From NCBI RefSeq assembly GCF_004341445.1, contig NZ_SLXV01000007.1, forward strand, positions 56,039 through 95,972: a DNA stretch of 39,934 bases. The letters are read 5' to 3'. This DNA comes from Baia soyae. GTDB lineage: Bacteria; Bacillota; Bacilli; Thermoactinomycetales; Thermoactinomycetaceae. The notes beneath the pieces are model-generated. The model worked only from the letters and a program-made list of their open reading frames with translations, had not been told where the DNA came from and did no database searches. The position numbers and the translations under genes are program-made. Of the stretch, positions 1 to 8,733 are shown piece after piece (within the stretch, counting starts at the first letter, position 1; the number at the start of each line of letters is the position of its first letter).

Positions 1-261
1 AATCGAGATAGCTGGCGAGAGACCTTCGATCGCCTCTACATCTGGTTTATCCATCTGCCCGAGAAATTGACGAGCATAAGCGGACAACGACTCCACATAG
101 CGACGTTGTCCTTCTGCATAGATCGTATCAAATGCCAACGATGACTTTCCTGAACCACTTAAACCGGTTAGGACCACAAATTGATCACGTGGGATGGTAA
201 CATCGATATTTTTGAGATTATGCACCTTCGCCCCACGGATTACGATAGAATCTTGAGCCAT
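1..261 (-). CDS. uvrA: Excinuclease ABC subunit A, N-terminal fragment (runs off window)
   Basis: UvrA is the damage-sensing ABC-type ATPase of nucleotide excision repair; it loads UvrB onto lesions in the cytoplasm. Only the first 87 codons are inside the window and the rest lies beyond base 1. The start is the ATG at 261-259, preceded by a GGGAG element that sits in the last codons of uvrB. The visible protein begins [18 protein letters not shown] and carries the N-terminal Walker A motif [12 protein letters not shown] followed by the typical [20 protein letters not shown] stretch, which is diagnostic of UvrA. It starts 7 bases after the uvrB stop, so uvrB and uvrA are cotranscribed in the usual Bacillales order. 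Identification is very secure. Confidence 0.97.
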   Translation of the reverse strand, partial: MAQDSIVIRGAKVHNLKNIDVTIPRDQFVVLTGLSGSGKSSLAFDTIYAEGQRRYVESLSAYARQFLGQMDKPDVEAIEGLSPAISI

Positions 262-268
262 ATGCGTG

Positions 269-2254
269 TTATACTCCCTCTGCTTTTAATTCAATCAGCA
301 AGTCACGCAATTCTGCAGCTCGTTCGAATTGCAGTTCCTTTGCTGCTTTTTTCATCTCATGCTCTGTCTGTTCAATTAGCTTCATTCGCTCTGCTTTAGA
401 TAATTTTTTAGCCGCTTTGCTGGTAGCATATGTTTCTTCACTCTCTGCTACTTTCGTCGCTTCGATCACATCACGAATCTTCTTCTGAATCGTGGTCGGC
501 GTAACTCCATGCTTTTCGTTATAAGCCATCTGAATCGAACGGCGACGCTCTGTTTCTCGGATCGCGACATCCATCGATCGGGTCACTTTATCGGCATACA
601 TGATCACTTCACCATTTGCATTACGTGCTGCCCGGCCAATCGTCTGAATAAGAGACTTCTCTGCACGAAGGAATCCTTCTTTATCTGCATCGAGAATCGC
701 AACTAATGAAACCTCTGGTAAATCTAAGCCTTCCCGTAATAAATTAATCCCAATCAGTACATCAAATTCACCGACGCGAAGATCCCGTAAAATTGCCATC
801 CGTTCAATCGTCTTAATATCAGAATGAAGGTATCGCACCTTAATCCCAATCTCTTTTAGATAGTCCGTTAGGTCTTCTGACATCTTCTTGGTGAGTGTCG
901 TAACCAACACACGTTCATTTCGCTTGATTCGCTTGTGAATCTCGCCAATCAAGTGATCAATCTGTCCTTTAATCGGATGAATGTGAATCACAGGATCAAG
1001 AAGGCCTGTCGGACGAATGATCTGCTCAATCACTTCAGGAGCTTTCTCTAGTTCATATCCTCCTGGAGTAGCGGAAACGAAGATTAACTGATGAATTTTT
1101 TGCTCAAACTCTGCAAACTTCAAAGGTCGGTTATCTTTGGCCGATGGTAAACGGAAGCCATGATCCACCAATACACCTTTTCGTGCTTGGTCACCGTTGT
1201 ACATGGCATTAATTTGTGGAATGCTAACATGAGACTCGTCCGCCACAATTAAGAAATCATCTGGAAAAAAGTCGATCAACGTATACGGCGCTTCCCCCGG
1301 TTGATTCCCTATCAAATGACGTGAGTAGTTCTCAATCCCCGAACAAAAACCAATCTCTCTCATCATCTCAATATCGTAACGGGTGCGTTGTTCCAGTCTC
1401 TGTGCTTCCAATAGTTTATTATCAGCACGAAACTCTTCCAACCGTACCTCCAACTCTTCTTGAATCGTTCCAATCGCTCGTTCCATTACTTCCGCACTAG
1501 TTACATAGTGAGACGCCGGGAAAATCGCTACATGCTCACGGTCTCCTATGATTTCTCCTGTAATCACATCAATTTCACGAATACGCTCAATCTCATCGCC
1601 AAAAAACTCGACACGGACTGCTTGTTCACTCTTCGAAACAGGGAAAATCTCAATCACATCGCCCCGCACACGAAAGCTTCCCCGTGTAAAATTGATATCA
1701 TTTCGCTCGTATTGGATATCCACGAGCTTGCGTAAAATCTCGTTGCGCTCCCGCTCCATCCCCACTCGGAGCGATAACACTAAATCCCCGTACTCCTTAG
1801 GAGACCCCAAACCATAAATACAGGAAACACTTGCCACGATAATCACATCTTGGCGCTCAAATAAAGCACTCGTAGCAGAGTGGCGTAATTTATCTATCTC
1901 GTCATTAATCGAAGAATCCTTTTCGATAAATGTATCCGTCGAAGGAACATATGCTTCAGGTTGATAATAATCGTAATAACTTACAAAGTACTCGACAGCA
2001 TTATGAGGAAAAAACTCTTTTAGCTCCCCACATAACTGAGCTGCAAGTGTCTTATTATGGGCGATTACCAATGTCGGTTTGTTCACACGAGCAATGGTCT
2101 GGGCAATCGTAAACGTCTTCCCCGTCCCAGTTGCTCCTAACAGCGTTTGAAACTTTTTGCCAGATCGAATTCCTTCTGTCAACTGTTCAATCGCACGAGG
2201 CTGATCCCCTTGCGGCTGAAACTCTGACACAAGTTGGAACACATTCTCTTGCAT
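269..2254 (-). CDS. uvrB: Excinuclease ABC subunit B (UvrB helicase)
   Basis: UvrB is the central damage-verification helicase of nucleotide excision repair, handed to DNA by UvrA and then recruiting UvrC. The product is 661 residues, the usual length. Visible motifs are Walker [11 protein letters not shown] near residue 40, the beta-hairpin region [14 protein letters not shown], the DEAD-like box VADESH, helicase motif VI around QTIGRAARN, and a C-terminal UVR domain ([27 protein letters not shown]) that contacts UvrC. I choose the ATG at 2254 (MQENVFQL) because GAGGTG lies 6 bases upstream; the frame stays open to a TTG at 2275 but that has no ribosome binding site. It is followed directly by uvrA. 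Confidence 0.97.
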   Translation of the reverse strand: MQENVFQLVSEFQPQGDQPRAIEQLTEGIRSGKKFQTLLGATGTGKTFTIAQTIARVNKPTLVIAHNKTLAAQLCGELKEFFPHNAVEYFVSYYDYYQPEAYVPSTDTFIEKDSSINDEIDKLRHSATSALFERQDVIIVASVSCIYGLGSPKEYGDLVLSLRVGMERERNEILRKLVDIQYERNDINFTRGSFRVRGDVIEIFPVSKSEQAVRVEFFGDEIERIREIDVITGEIIGDREHVAIFPASHYVTSAEVMERAIGTIQEELEVRLEEFRADNKLLEAQRLEQRTRYDIEMMREIGFCSGIENYSRHLIGNQPGEAPYTLIDFFPDDFLIVADESHVSIPQINAMYNGDQARKGVLVDHGFRLPSAKDNRPLKFAEFEQKIHQLIFVSATPGGYELEKAPEVIEQIIRPTGLLDPVIHIHPIKGQIDHLIGEIHKRIKRNERVLVTTLTKKMSEDLTDYLKEIGIKVRYLHSDIKTIERMAILRDLRVGEFDVLIGINLLREGLDLPEVSLVAILDADKEGFLRAEKSLIQTIGRAARNANGEVIMYADKVTRSMDVAIRETERRRSIQMAYNEKHGVTPTTIQKKIRDVIEATKVAESEETYATSKAAKKLSKAERMKLIEQTEHEMKKAAKELQFERAAELRDLLIELKAEGV

Positions 2255-2428
2255 GGTAGTCACCTCAATTTCCAAATCTCGTAAAAAATATTATATCATA
2301 ATTTATATCAATACGAACATAAGTTCTTTTAATTCTTTACCATCATTCTCTAATCTAATCCATTTCATACCGTTAGAAGTAAAAAACGCTAGGAGCACAC
2401 AACTCCTAACGTACGTGATAGAAAGACC

Positions 2429-3634
2429 TTACGTTCCCGTACTCATTTGCTCTTCCACTTCATGGCTAACCGTTTCTTGTCCCCTCTTAGAAATCGCTGG
2501 AATAGCTCCAATCATACCTAGATGCTTCGGCGTATCTTCATAAATCGCAGTATGCAAAATTTGATGATCATTTCGCTCATCTAGTAATTCAAACTTACTA
2601 TACGCAGAAGTCGCCAGTGCACTTTCCATATCATCCATCGTATTCACGCGGATTCCGTTTACCTTTTGAATCGTATAGCCAGGGCGGATTCCCATCTCCG
2701 CAGCAGGGGTCTCTGGTACGACAGCGAGTACCTTCACTCCCCGTTCATCTGATACGAATACAGGCTCTTTTCGTTTCTCTCTATATTTTTCACTTAAATA
2801 GATCCATTCATGACCCACCAACGTTAGAACGGATGCGATCCAGATAAAAGGTTGCCATTGCAAAGAGATCCAGCTACTTACAAATAACAAGGTAGCAAGC
2901 ATTAAAACATATGTAGACGTTAACCGTTGCTGACGGGCTAACGATTTTGTGCAATTATTACTGGCAAAGCTGAGTGGGATCGGTAATGGTAACCAACCAC
3001 TTGAAGTTTGAACCATGGAAAAGATAGTCCATACACGACTTAAGAGATATCCACTTACAGCTTGTCCATGATTCTGTTTGAGTTCGATGGGAATCATACC
3101 TCGATTTCCCTCTAAACGAATAAGGGCCCACTCTATTAGTTGTGCACTTGCTACAATCATGATCCAATCTAAGACTGCAAAAGTCCGAATCGGCTCTAAC
3201 CATGACTCATATTCAGCCGTCAAATGAAACTCCGGATTCGCCGCGAGGATAAGACTTACCACCGACAACAGGCCAACTGCATAAGACAAGCCTGCAAAAC
3301 GGAAACGGAACAACGAAACAGCGAAACAGACAGCCCATACATACACAATCTGCTGGACTGTAATATCAAAAGAAAATGTCATCCAAGCAAGGGAAGCTAC
3401 AAAGCCCCAGCCAATCCCGACGAAGCAAGTTCGCAATAACAAACGGATTGGGGATTCAATCGTTCTTCCATATAAACGATATTCACGCCACGCAAGAGAG
3501 AAAACTTGAATGAATGGTAACAAAAAGGCAACGAACCACCACGGCTGTTCCCACATCTGAACCCAAACTAACCCGACATCGCCAATTGATTTCAAAACAT
3601 CTATTCCGTATTGTAACCAGACCGACCAATCCAT
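2429..3634 (-). CDS. minJ: MinJ-like polytopic membrane protein with C-terminal PDZ domain
   Basis: MinJ of Bacillus subtilis bridges DivIVA and MinD at cell poles and septa, keeping division at midcell. This 401-residue protein has the same architecture and nearly the same length: six or more hydrophobic segments spread over residues 1-290 (for example around PWWFVAFLLPFIQVFSLAW and LLFVSSWISLQW), then a single PDZ domain at about 300-385 with the core VPETPAAEMGIRPGYTIQKV. It lies directly downstream of ctpB, as minJ does near ctpB in B. subtilis, though swrA is absent. A terminator (3656-3695) separates it from ctpB. A GAGG/GGGGGG element precedes the ATG. The family call rests on architecture and synteny rather than a conserved catalytic motif; a generic PDZ membrane protein is the alternative. 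Confidence 0.8.
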   Translation of the reverse strand: MDWSVWLQYGIDVLKSIGDVGLVWVQMWEQPWWFVAFLLPFIQVFSLAWREYRLYGRTIESPIRLLLRTCFVGIGWGFVASLAWMTFSFDITVQQIVYVWAVCFAVSLFRFRFAGLSYAVGLLSVVSLILAANPEFHLTAEYESWLEPIRTFAVLDWIMIVASAQLIEWALIRLEGNRGMIPIELKQNHGQAVSGYLLSRVWTIFSMVQTSSGWLPLPIPLSFASNNCTKSLARQQRLTSTYVLMLATLLFVSSWISLQWQPFIWIASVLTLVGHEWIYLSEKYREKRKEPVFVSDERGVKVLAVVPETPAAEMGIRPGYTIQKVNGIRVNTMDDMESALATSAYSKFELLDERNDHQILHTAIYEDTPKHLGMIGAIPAISKRGQETVSHEVEEQMSTGT

Positions 3635-3655
3635 GAGACTTCGCCCCCCAACCTC

Positions 3656-3695
3656 AAAAAAATTACCCCCAAAAAATATAGCTAAGGGGGTAATT
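3656..3695 (-). terminator. Rho-independent terminator after ctpB
   Basis: Two perfect 10-base arms, AATTACCCCC at 3661-3670 and GGGGGTAATT at 3686-3695, enclose a 15-base loop. Read on the minus strand, the stem is followed by a run of T (3662 down to 3656). It sits between the ctpB stop and the minJ-like start, so it should end or attenuate the ctpB transcript. The T run overlaps the minJ 5' leader. Confidence 0.85.
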
Positions 3696-3732
3696 TCGAC
3701 GGGATTTCCATAAAATCCTTTTTATGACATCA

Positions 3733-5172
3733 TCACTTCATATTCTTTTTTACAGTTTGAACGGCAACTTGTAATTGAGCATCTTGCTTCGGATCTTGTA
3801 AATGCTCACGGAACTTATTCAGAAGCTTCTCTGCTGTATTTTTATCAACCACACCTGAAGCAGATAAACCATTCGCCTTTTGGAATGCTGTAACAGAGGT
3901 TTCGGTTTTGCCATCAAAGTAGCCATCTGTTCTTCCTGGCGCAAAGCCAAGGGCATCCAGCATCCATTGTGCATTTTTCACTTGGAGATCATTGGAATCC
4001 TTTTTCCATGGTGTATCCGCATTAATCGGACCTGCCGCTGTATACGCAGGAGGCTTTACTTCAACATCTGGTTTAATTCCTTTTGTTCCTCCATGCTGAT
4101 CCACCCAGTTGCCATTCGGTGTAAGCCATTTGGCAACCGTGATTTTAAGATTACTAGCATCTGCCAAATCAATCGCTGTCTGTACGGTTCCTTTGCCAAA
4201 AGTGGTTTCCCCGACTAACGGAACCCCTGCACTCTCTTTTAAGGCGCCTGCTAAGATCTCAGAAGCACTTGCGCTTCCTTTATTGATCAACATCGCAATC
4301 GGGTATGGCTTCCCTTCTGATACTTTGGAAGTAAATTTCTTTTTGGGTCCATCTTTTGCTTCCACTTGAAAGATCGGCTTCTTACTAGGAACGAGTTGTT
4401 CTGCCATCTGCTGAACAGCTGGAAGGAGCCCCCCTGGATTTTGGCGTACATCAATGATAAGCCCTTTCATGCCATCTTTCTCCAAGCTAGCAATACTCTT
4501 TAGAAACTCAGCTGCTGTGTCCTTCGAGAACTGGGTAACTTGAACATACCCAACTTGGTCAGGTAACATCTTCCCATGTACCGTGATCAATGGGATCTCA
4601 TCACGAACCACACTTATTTTTTGAACAGTTGATACACCTGGACGAAGGATTTCTACGTTTACCTTCGAGCCTTTTGGACCTCGTATTTTGGCTACTGCCT
4701 CTTTCACACTGAGGCCCTCCATACTCATCTCATTTACACGTAAAATCTGATCATCCGGTCGAATCCCTGCACGCTCGGCAGGAGATCCCTTAATAGGCGA
4801 CACAACGGTTAAACGACCATTTTTAATCGTAACCTCTGCTCCAATTCCGGAAAAAGAGGAATCCAAGTCTTGTAGAAACTCTTTTGCCTCTGTTTGGTTC
4901 ATATAATCGGAGTAAGGATCGCCTAAAGCTTGAACCATTCCTTTCAAAGCTCCATCAATCAACTTATCATCCGCTACATCACGCACATACCGTTCTTTAA
5001 TGATGCGATATGCTTCATCCATTTTCGCCTGATAGGGGGTACTATTTTTCCCGCTGGTCTGGACAAGGGATTCCTTCCCCCACGGGGTCATCATCACCGC
5101 TGATGTAACAACGCCACCTATTAGCATCGACCCAGCCATTAAAAGTGCGACTGTCTTTTTTCTAAACTCCAC
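3733..5172 (-). CDS. ctpB: Carboxyl-terminal processing serine protease CtpB (S41)
   Basis: CtpB-type proteases cleave unstructured C-termini outside the membrane; in B. subtilis CtpB acts during sporulation by cutting SpoIVFA and helping activate sigma-K. In order the 479-residue protein shows an N-terminal membrane/signal segment, a PDZ domain (about 100-185, with core SPAERAGIRPDDQILRV), the S41 protease core with the Ser-Lys-Gln triad visible at about S302 (in GSASASE), K327 and Q331 (in FGKGTVQ), and a C-terminal peptidoglycan-binding domain (about 395-455). The frame is open to an ATG at 5193 without a ribosome site; GAGGGTG placed 8 bases upstream favours the GTG at 5172. Length, domain order and the nearby ftsEX and minJ-like genes support the call. 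Confidence 0.9.
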   Translation of the reverse strand: MEFRKKTVALLMAGSMLIGGVVTSAVMMTPWGKESLVQTSGKNSTPYQAKMDEAYRIIKERYVRDVADDKLIDGALKGMVQALGDPYSDYMNQTEAKEFLQDLDSSFSGIGAEVTIKNGRLTVVSPIKGSPAERAGIRPDDQILRVNEMSMEGLSVKEAVAKIRGPKGSKVNVEILRPGVSTVQKISVVRDEIPLITVHGKMLPDQVGYVQVTQFSKDTAAEFLKSIASLEKDGMKGLIIDVRQNPGGLLPAVQQMAEQLVPSKKPIFQVEAKDGPKKKFTSKVSEGKPYPIAMLINKGSASASEILAGALKESAGVPLVGETTFGKGTVQTAIDLADASNLKITVAKWLTPNGNWVDQHGGTKGIKPDVEVKPPAYTAAGPINADTPWKKDSNDLQVKNAQWMLDALGFAPGRTDGYFDGKTETSVTAFQKANGLSASGVVDKNTAEKLLNKFREHLQDPKQDAQLQVAVQTVKKNMK

Positions 5173-5318
5173 GTTCACTTCACCCTCATTCATCTGCGTT
5201 GCCGCTAAACTTGTCTCATAAAATATATGTTATCAGAAATCAAATCAGAACGTAATTGATATAGTTGAATTAAGCTAGACATATCAATTAGTTCAGCACC
5301 AAAGCACGAAAAATTTAG

Positions 5319-6078
5319 TTAATTGAAAATGGAATACAAACATGTTGTTAGGGAAGAAAACGAGAAACGGGCTTCTTCAGATGAGTCGGCTACAGTAGCT
5401 GACAATCCTACCATGACATATGGTTTATCCAATGTTTTAGAAGGGATAAAAGCACTCCGATACAACTCTAGCGCAGGGAGCAGATAGTCCGGAGCAAAAT
5501 GGCTGGCAAACGCAAAGGGAAGACCAAGCCTTCCTGCCAACTGGGCAGTAAAGCCACCGGATCCTAGAAGCCAGATCGGAACATCCAGACCTTCTCCGGG
5601 ATTAGCCCGAACCTTATTAACACCTATTTCTTCGGGATGAAAATAAGCATGTAACTCGTTTACCATCTCTGGGAAATCCTCACCGCTTCTCTCAGAGATT
5701 CCTCTGATTGCACGATTAGTAAGTATATCGCTTCCCGAAGCTCCTTCCCAAGCCCAAGTCAATACGGCCCGGAAATAGCGATTCTAGCGTTCCAAACTGT
5801 TCAGCAATAATTAATGGAGAATGGTTAGGTAGCATAATCCCTCCCGATCCTACACGTATTTTTTGCGTTCCGGCAGCTATATGGCCAATCAAGACTGAGG
5901 TGGCCGAACTGGCAATCCCGGGCATGTTATGATGCTCAGCAAACCAATATCGATGATAGCCTAGCTGTTCGGCATGACGAGCGAGTTCCAATGAATGTCG
6001 AAATGAATCCCTTGGAGTCCCACCTTTTAAAACAGGGGAAAGATCCAATACCGAAATTTTAGGACTAAGTGTATTCAT
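5319..6078 (-). pseudogene. Broken LLM-class (luciferase-like) flavin-dependent oxidoreductase
   Basis: The 5' part (6078 to about 5743) encodes the start of a luciferase-like monooxygenase of the MsnO8/YvbT type: [49 protein letters not shown] and the end [10 protein letters not shown]. The following residues, [14 protein letters not shown], are in the next frame; one extra base near 5742 explains the break. The second frame continues through WLLGSGGFTAQLAGRLGLPFAFASHFAPD and then stops after only about 250 residues in total, whereas the family is about 330-350 long, so the C-terminal third is also missing. Two independent lesions make a functional protein unlikely. A sequencing error could explain the frameshift but not the truncation. 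Confidence 0.85.
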
Positions 6079-6165
6079 CTTAATAACCTCCTATATCGTT
6101 TATATTATAGATTGAACGGTCCGAAAAGAGTAAATCATATATGAAGCATTCGAAATGCTCCTTAA

Positions 6166-6252
6166 TTAGTCTAAAGTGGATTGGATGACGGCTACTATAT
6201 CATCCCATACTTGCGGATTTGAAGTTATTTTGACCGCTTCAGTCAGGGCCAT
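6166..6252 (-). CDS. Putative 28-residue microprotein
   Basis: A 29-codon frame starts at ATG 6252-6250, preceded by AAGGAGG with a 9-base spacing, one of the best ribosome binding sites in the window. The product begins MALTEAVKITSNPQVWDD and ends VIQSTLD. Hydrophobic residues recur at 3-4 residue intervals (A2, L3, A6, V7, V15, W16, I19, V20, V22, I23, L27), so an amphipathic helix is plausible; net charge is about -3. It lacks a signal peptide and cysteines. It lies between a decayed oxidoreductase and the terminator of an M23 peptidase gene, and a small hairpin (6143-6160) follows it. I recognise no family. A short membrane-active or regulatory peptide, or a remnant of a longer gene, are possible. 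Confidence 0.5.
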   Translation of the reverse strand: MALTEAVKITSNPQVWDDIVAVIQSTLD

Positions 6253-6310
6253 CTAAGTTCGCCTCCTTCTTGAGCTATCTTACCATTTACAGACCATTCA
6301 GGTTATATAG

Positions 6311-6349
6311 AAAAACGACTGTTACATATAAATGTAATAGCCGTTTTTT
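6311..6349 (-). terminator. Terminator after the last M23 peptidase gene
   Basis: An inverted repeat pairs AAAAACGACTGTTACAT (6311-6327) with ATGTAATAGCCGTTTTT (downstream arm ending 6349) apart from two G-T type pairs. On the minus strand it ends in TTTTTC just past the stop of the gene at 6357, so it closes the ftsEX-M23 transcript; the A/T-rich flanks would let it work in both directions. Confidence 0.85.
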
Positions 6350-6356
6350 CTAGTTC

Positions 6357-7466
6357 TTATTGGAGAGGCGGCAACCACGAGCGTGGATTCACAGCACCTT
6401 CCTTATTTACATTGCCTACTCTTACTTCGAAATGCAGATGAGGGCCTGTTCCAACACCGTTATTCCCCACTGAGGAAATACGCTCGCCTCTCTTAACAGG
6501 GTCCCCAATCAGCTTCGTGATAACTTGCTGAGAAAAACTATGAGCATATGCACTATAGATCGCTTTTCCATCTTTATGGCCATGATAGATTACAATCAGC
6601 CAACCGTATCCACTAGAAGGCTTACTAGCCACCACAACTCCATCTGCCACTGCATTTACTGCCGCTCCATAGGAGGCATCTAAATCCAAACCATCATGCC
6701 TACTCCGTTTCTTCGTAACCGGATGGATTCGCACTCCAAATTCAGAATTCACCTTCGTACAATCACACGGCAAACTCATCGGACCTGTAAAAGGGAAGTT
6801 TAACTTGCCACTCTTTAATAAGTCTTGATTAATATCAATGATCTCATCTTCATAATGCTCTAATTCTTGATCGTATCCATCTACTTTCGTTTGACTAGCC
6901 TTCTGTTTCTCACGCAATTGATTTTGGGCCAGAGCAATCTTCTTCATTTTTTCCCCTAATTCATTTTGAATCCCTGAAAGCTTTTTTCTCTGTTGGTCCA
7001 CTTGATCTGTTGCTTTTTTGTAGTGTTGAAAGTCTTCCACCATAAAGCCCATCACTGATTTTAATAGGTCAAATTGTTCTGCGAACTCGTTAAACCCATC
7101 CGATTGCAATAGATTCGCTAATGGACTATCTAAATATCCTTCTTCATATAAACCTTTCGTAGCCGCTATTACTTTCTTCATAGCCGCTGCCTCTTGCTCT
7201 CTGGCTTTCAACAAATCCTTCTCGACAGCTTGATATGTCTGACCTAGCTCGTCCATCTCTTTTTGATATCCAGCAACTTCGGACTCAAGCTGAGTCATTT
7301 GTCCATTCATATCATTTAACTTGACCTGTTCTTCTTTTTTCTTATTAGTAAGGTCATCTACTTTCTTCTTCGTATCCGTTGGTGACCCTGCATAAGCTGT
7401 AACAGCTGGTATGATCGCTACCTGTAGTACAAGCACCGCGAAGAATAAACGCTTCCACATACGCAT
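6357..7466 (-). CDS. Secreted coiled-coil M23 peptidase 4 (EnvC/CwlO-like position)
   Basis: A 369-residue exported protein: signal peptide (MRMWKRLFFAVLVLQVAII, cleavage near AYA-G), long coiled coil at about 30-215, and a LytM/M23 zinc peptidase domain at about 240-365. All expected site residues are visible: H257 and D261 (HDGLD), H309 (YAHS), and H343/H345 (GPHLHFEV), so it should cut peptidoglycan cross-bridges rather than merely activate an amidase. It carries an insertion IYHGHKDG before the middle histidine and the link LNFPFTGPM, both shared with the copy at 8734-9819 but not the other two. Two cysteines in PCDC just before the domain are unusual. It is the most distal of four tandem paralogues behind ftsEX; AGGAG precedes the ATG by 11 bases. 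Confidence 0.9.
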   Translation of the reverse strand: MRMWKRLFFAVLVLQVAIIPAVTAYAGSPTDTKKKVDDLTNKKKEEQVKLNDMNGQMTQLESEVAGYQKEMDELGQTYQAVEKDLLKAREQEAAAMKKVIAATKGLYEEGYLDSPLANLLQSDGFNEFAEQFDLLKSVMGFMVEDFQHYKKATDQVDQQRKKLSGIQNELGEKMKKIALAQNQLREKQKASQTKVDGYDQELEHYEDEIIDINQDLLKSGKLNFPFTGPMSLPCDCTKVNSEFGVRIHPVTKKRSRHDGLDLDASYGAAVNAVADGVVVASKPSSGYGWLIVIYHGHKDGKAIYSAYAHSFSQQVITKLIGDPVKRGERISSVGNNGVGTGPHLHFEVRVGNVNKEGAVNPRSWLPPLQ

Positions 7467-7519
7467 AGATGTTGGATCTCCTATCGTTTAGGTATATGAA
7501 AATGAATCTACTAAAAGTA

Positions 7520-7581
7520 AAAAGTTTGAACCATCTTGTTAGTGAATCTACTATTTTCGTCCAATAACAAGATGGTTCAAA
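7520..7581 (-). terminator. Strong hairpin terminator between M23 genes
   Basis: Perfect 17-base arms at 7525-7541 (TTTGAACCATCTTGTTA) and 7565-7581, with a 23-base loop. On the minus strand the stem is followed by CTTTTTACTTTT, so it should end transcription after the gene at 7606. A ten-base direct repeat GAATCTACTA occurs at 7504 and 7544, once in the flank and once in the loop. The last M23 gene therefore needs read-through or its own promoter. Confidence 0.8.
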
Positions 7582-7605
7582 TTTTATATCACAAACATAT
7601 CTCTA

Positions 7606-8664
7606 TCATTTAAGATAGTTTAATGGATTTACAGGAGTAGAACCTTTATGAACCTCAAAATGTAAATGCGGACCAGTAGAACGACCTTCATTTCCTGAGT
7701 AAGCAATCAATTGACCTTTTTGCACGGTTTGACCTACGCTTACATTAATTCCTGAACGTTTCATATGTGCATACAAAGTAGATAAATTGTTCCCATGGGC
7801 AATGACTACATAGTTCCCGTATCCACCTGGATTGGATTTAACTAATACCACTCTCCCAGAATCGGCTGCATAGATCGGTGTTCCTACTGGGACAGGGAAG
7901 TCAATTCCTTCGTGCATACGACCACCACGCGGACCAAACCCCGAAGACACTCTGTGGTTTTTCATTGGCCAACCAAGTTCACCTGAACCAGCTGGGCCAT
8001 CATAAAATTGGGTTGCTTGTTGAACTTGTTTATTCTTCTCTGCGATTTCATCCTTGGCAACCTCTTCATCTGCTTCTAATTGCTTTACATCTTTCTTTAA
8101 CTTCTCTTGTTCCTTGACTAACTCTTCATACTTCTTCTCTGCTTCTGCGAGTAACGGCTTTTGTGCTTCTAGCTTGACTTTCATCTCATCCTGCTGGCTC
8201 TCTAATTTTTTCTTCGAAGCAAGGTAGCGTTTAATTTGATCGTTTTGTGCATCTAGTACCAAACGAGTCTGATCTATCTTTTCAAAGAAGTTAGCAAAGT
8301 CTGCAGAGGAGAGTAATTGTTTAAAGAAGCTATATTCTCCTGATTCGTACATCTGACGAACCTGTCCTTGCAATGATTCTTTAGACTTATTCATCTTCTG
8401 CTCTTCTAATTGGATGTTCTTATTTAAATTGTTTAATTCTTCATCCAATTTCTCAATGTCTTTCTCTAGAGACTTCAGTTCCTTTTCTTTCTCTTCCATA
8501 CTTTTGGAAGCATCCTTCAATTCATTCGTCGCCTTATCTTTCTCCTTTTGGATCTTATCCAACTTCGTCGCAGGATCAGTCTTAGCTGCATAGATATCCT
8601 GCACAGCAAACGGTGAAAAGACAAGACTTAGTGAAAATGTCCCCATTATAATCTGTTTCTTCAT
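7606..8664 (-). CDS. Secreted coiled-coil M23 peptidase 3
   Basis: A 352-residue exported cell-wall hydrolase with signal peptide (MKKQIIMGTFSLSLVFS), a very charged coiled coil (about 30-215) and a C-terminal M23 domain (about 228-350). The zinc and catalytic residues are present: H251/D255 (HEGID), H300 (YAHM) and H333/H335 (GPHLHFEV). The segment YESGEYSFFKQLLSSADF near residue 106 is the PcsB/CwlO-type sequence found in the coiled coils of FtsEX partners. The longer frame opens at 8685, but GGGAGAGGAG 7 bases before the ATG at 8664 fixes the start. It lacks the IYHGHK insertion of the neighbours and so resembles the copy at 9889-10920 more than the adjacent ones. Confidence 0.9.
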   Translation of the reverse strand: MKKQIIMGTFSLSLVFSPFAVQDIYAAKTDPATKLDKIQKEKDKATNELKDASKSMEEKEKELKSLEKDIEKLDEELNNLNKNIQLEEQKMNKSKESLQGQVRQMYESGEYSFFKQLLSSADFANFFEKIDQTRLVLDAQNDQIKRYLASKKKLESQQDEMKVKLEAQKPLLAEAEKKYEELVKEQEKLKKDVKQLEADEEVAKDEIAEKNKQVQQATQFYDGPAGSGELGWPMKNHRVSSGFGPRGGRMHEGIDFPVPVGTPIYAADSGRVVLVKSNPGGYGNYVVIAHGNNLSTLYAHMKRSGINVSVGQTVQKGQLIAYSGNEGRSTGPHLHFEVHKGSTPVNPLNYLK

Positions 8665-8733
8665 TTGGGCTCCTCTCCCTTTCATGTTGCTTCTCTATTC
8701 TATCTCTCTCAAGAAAAGGGGAATGGTCTTTCA

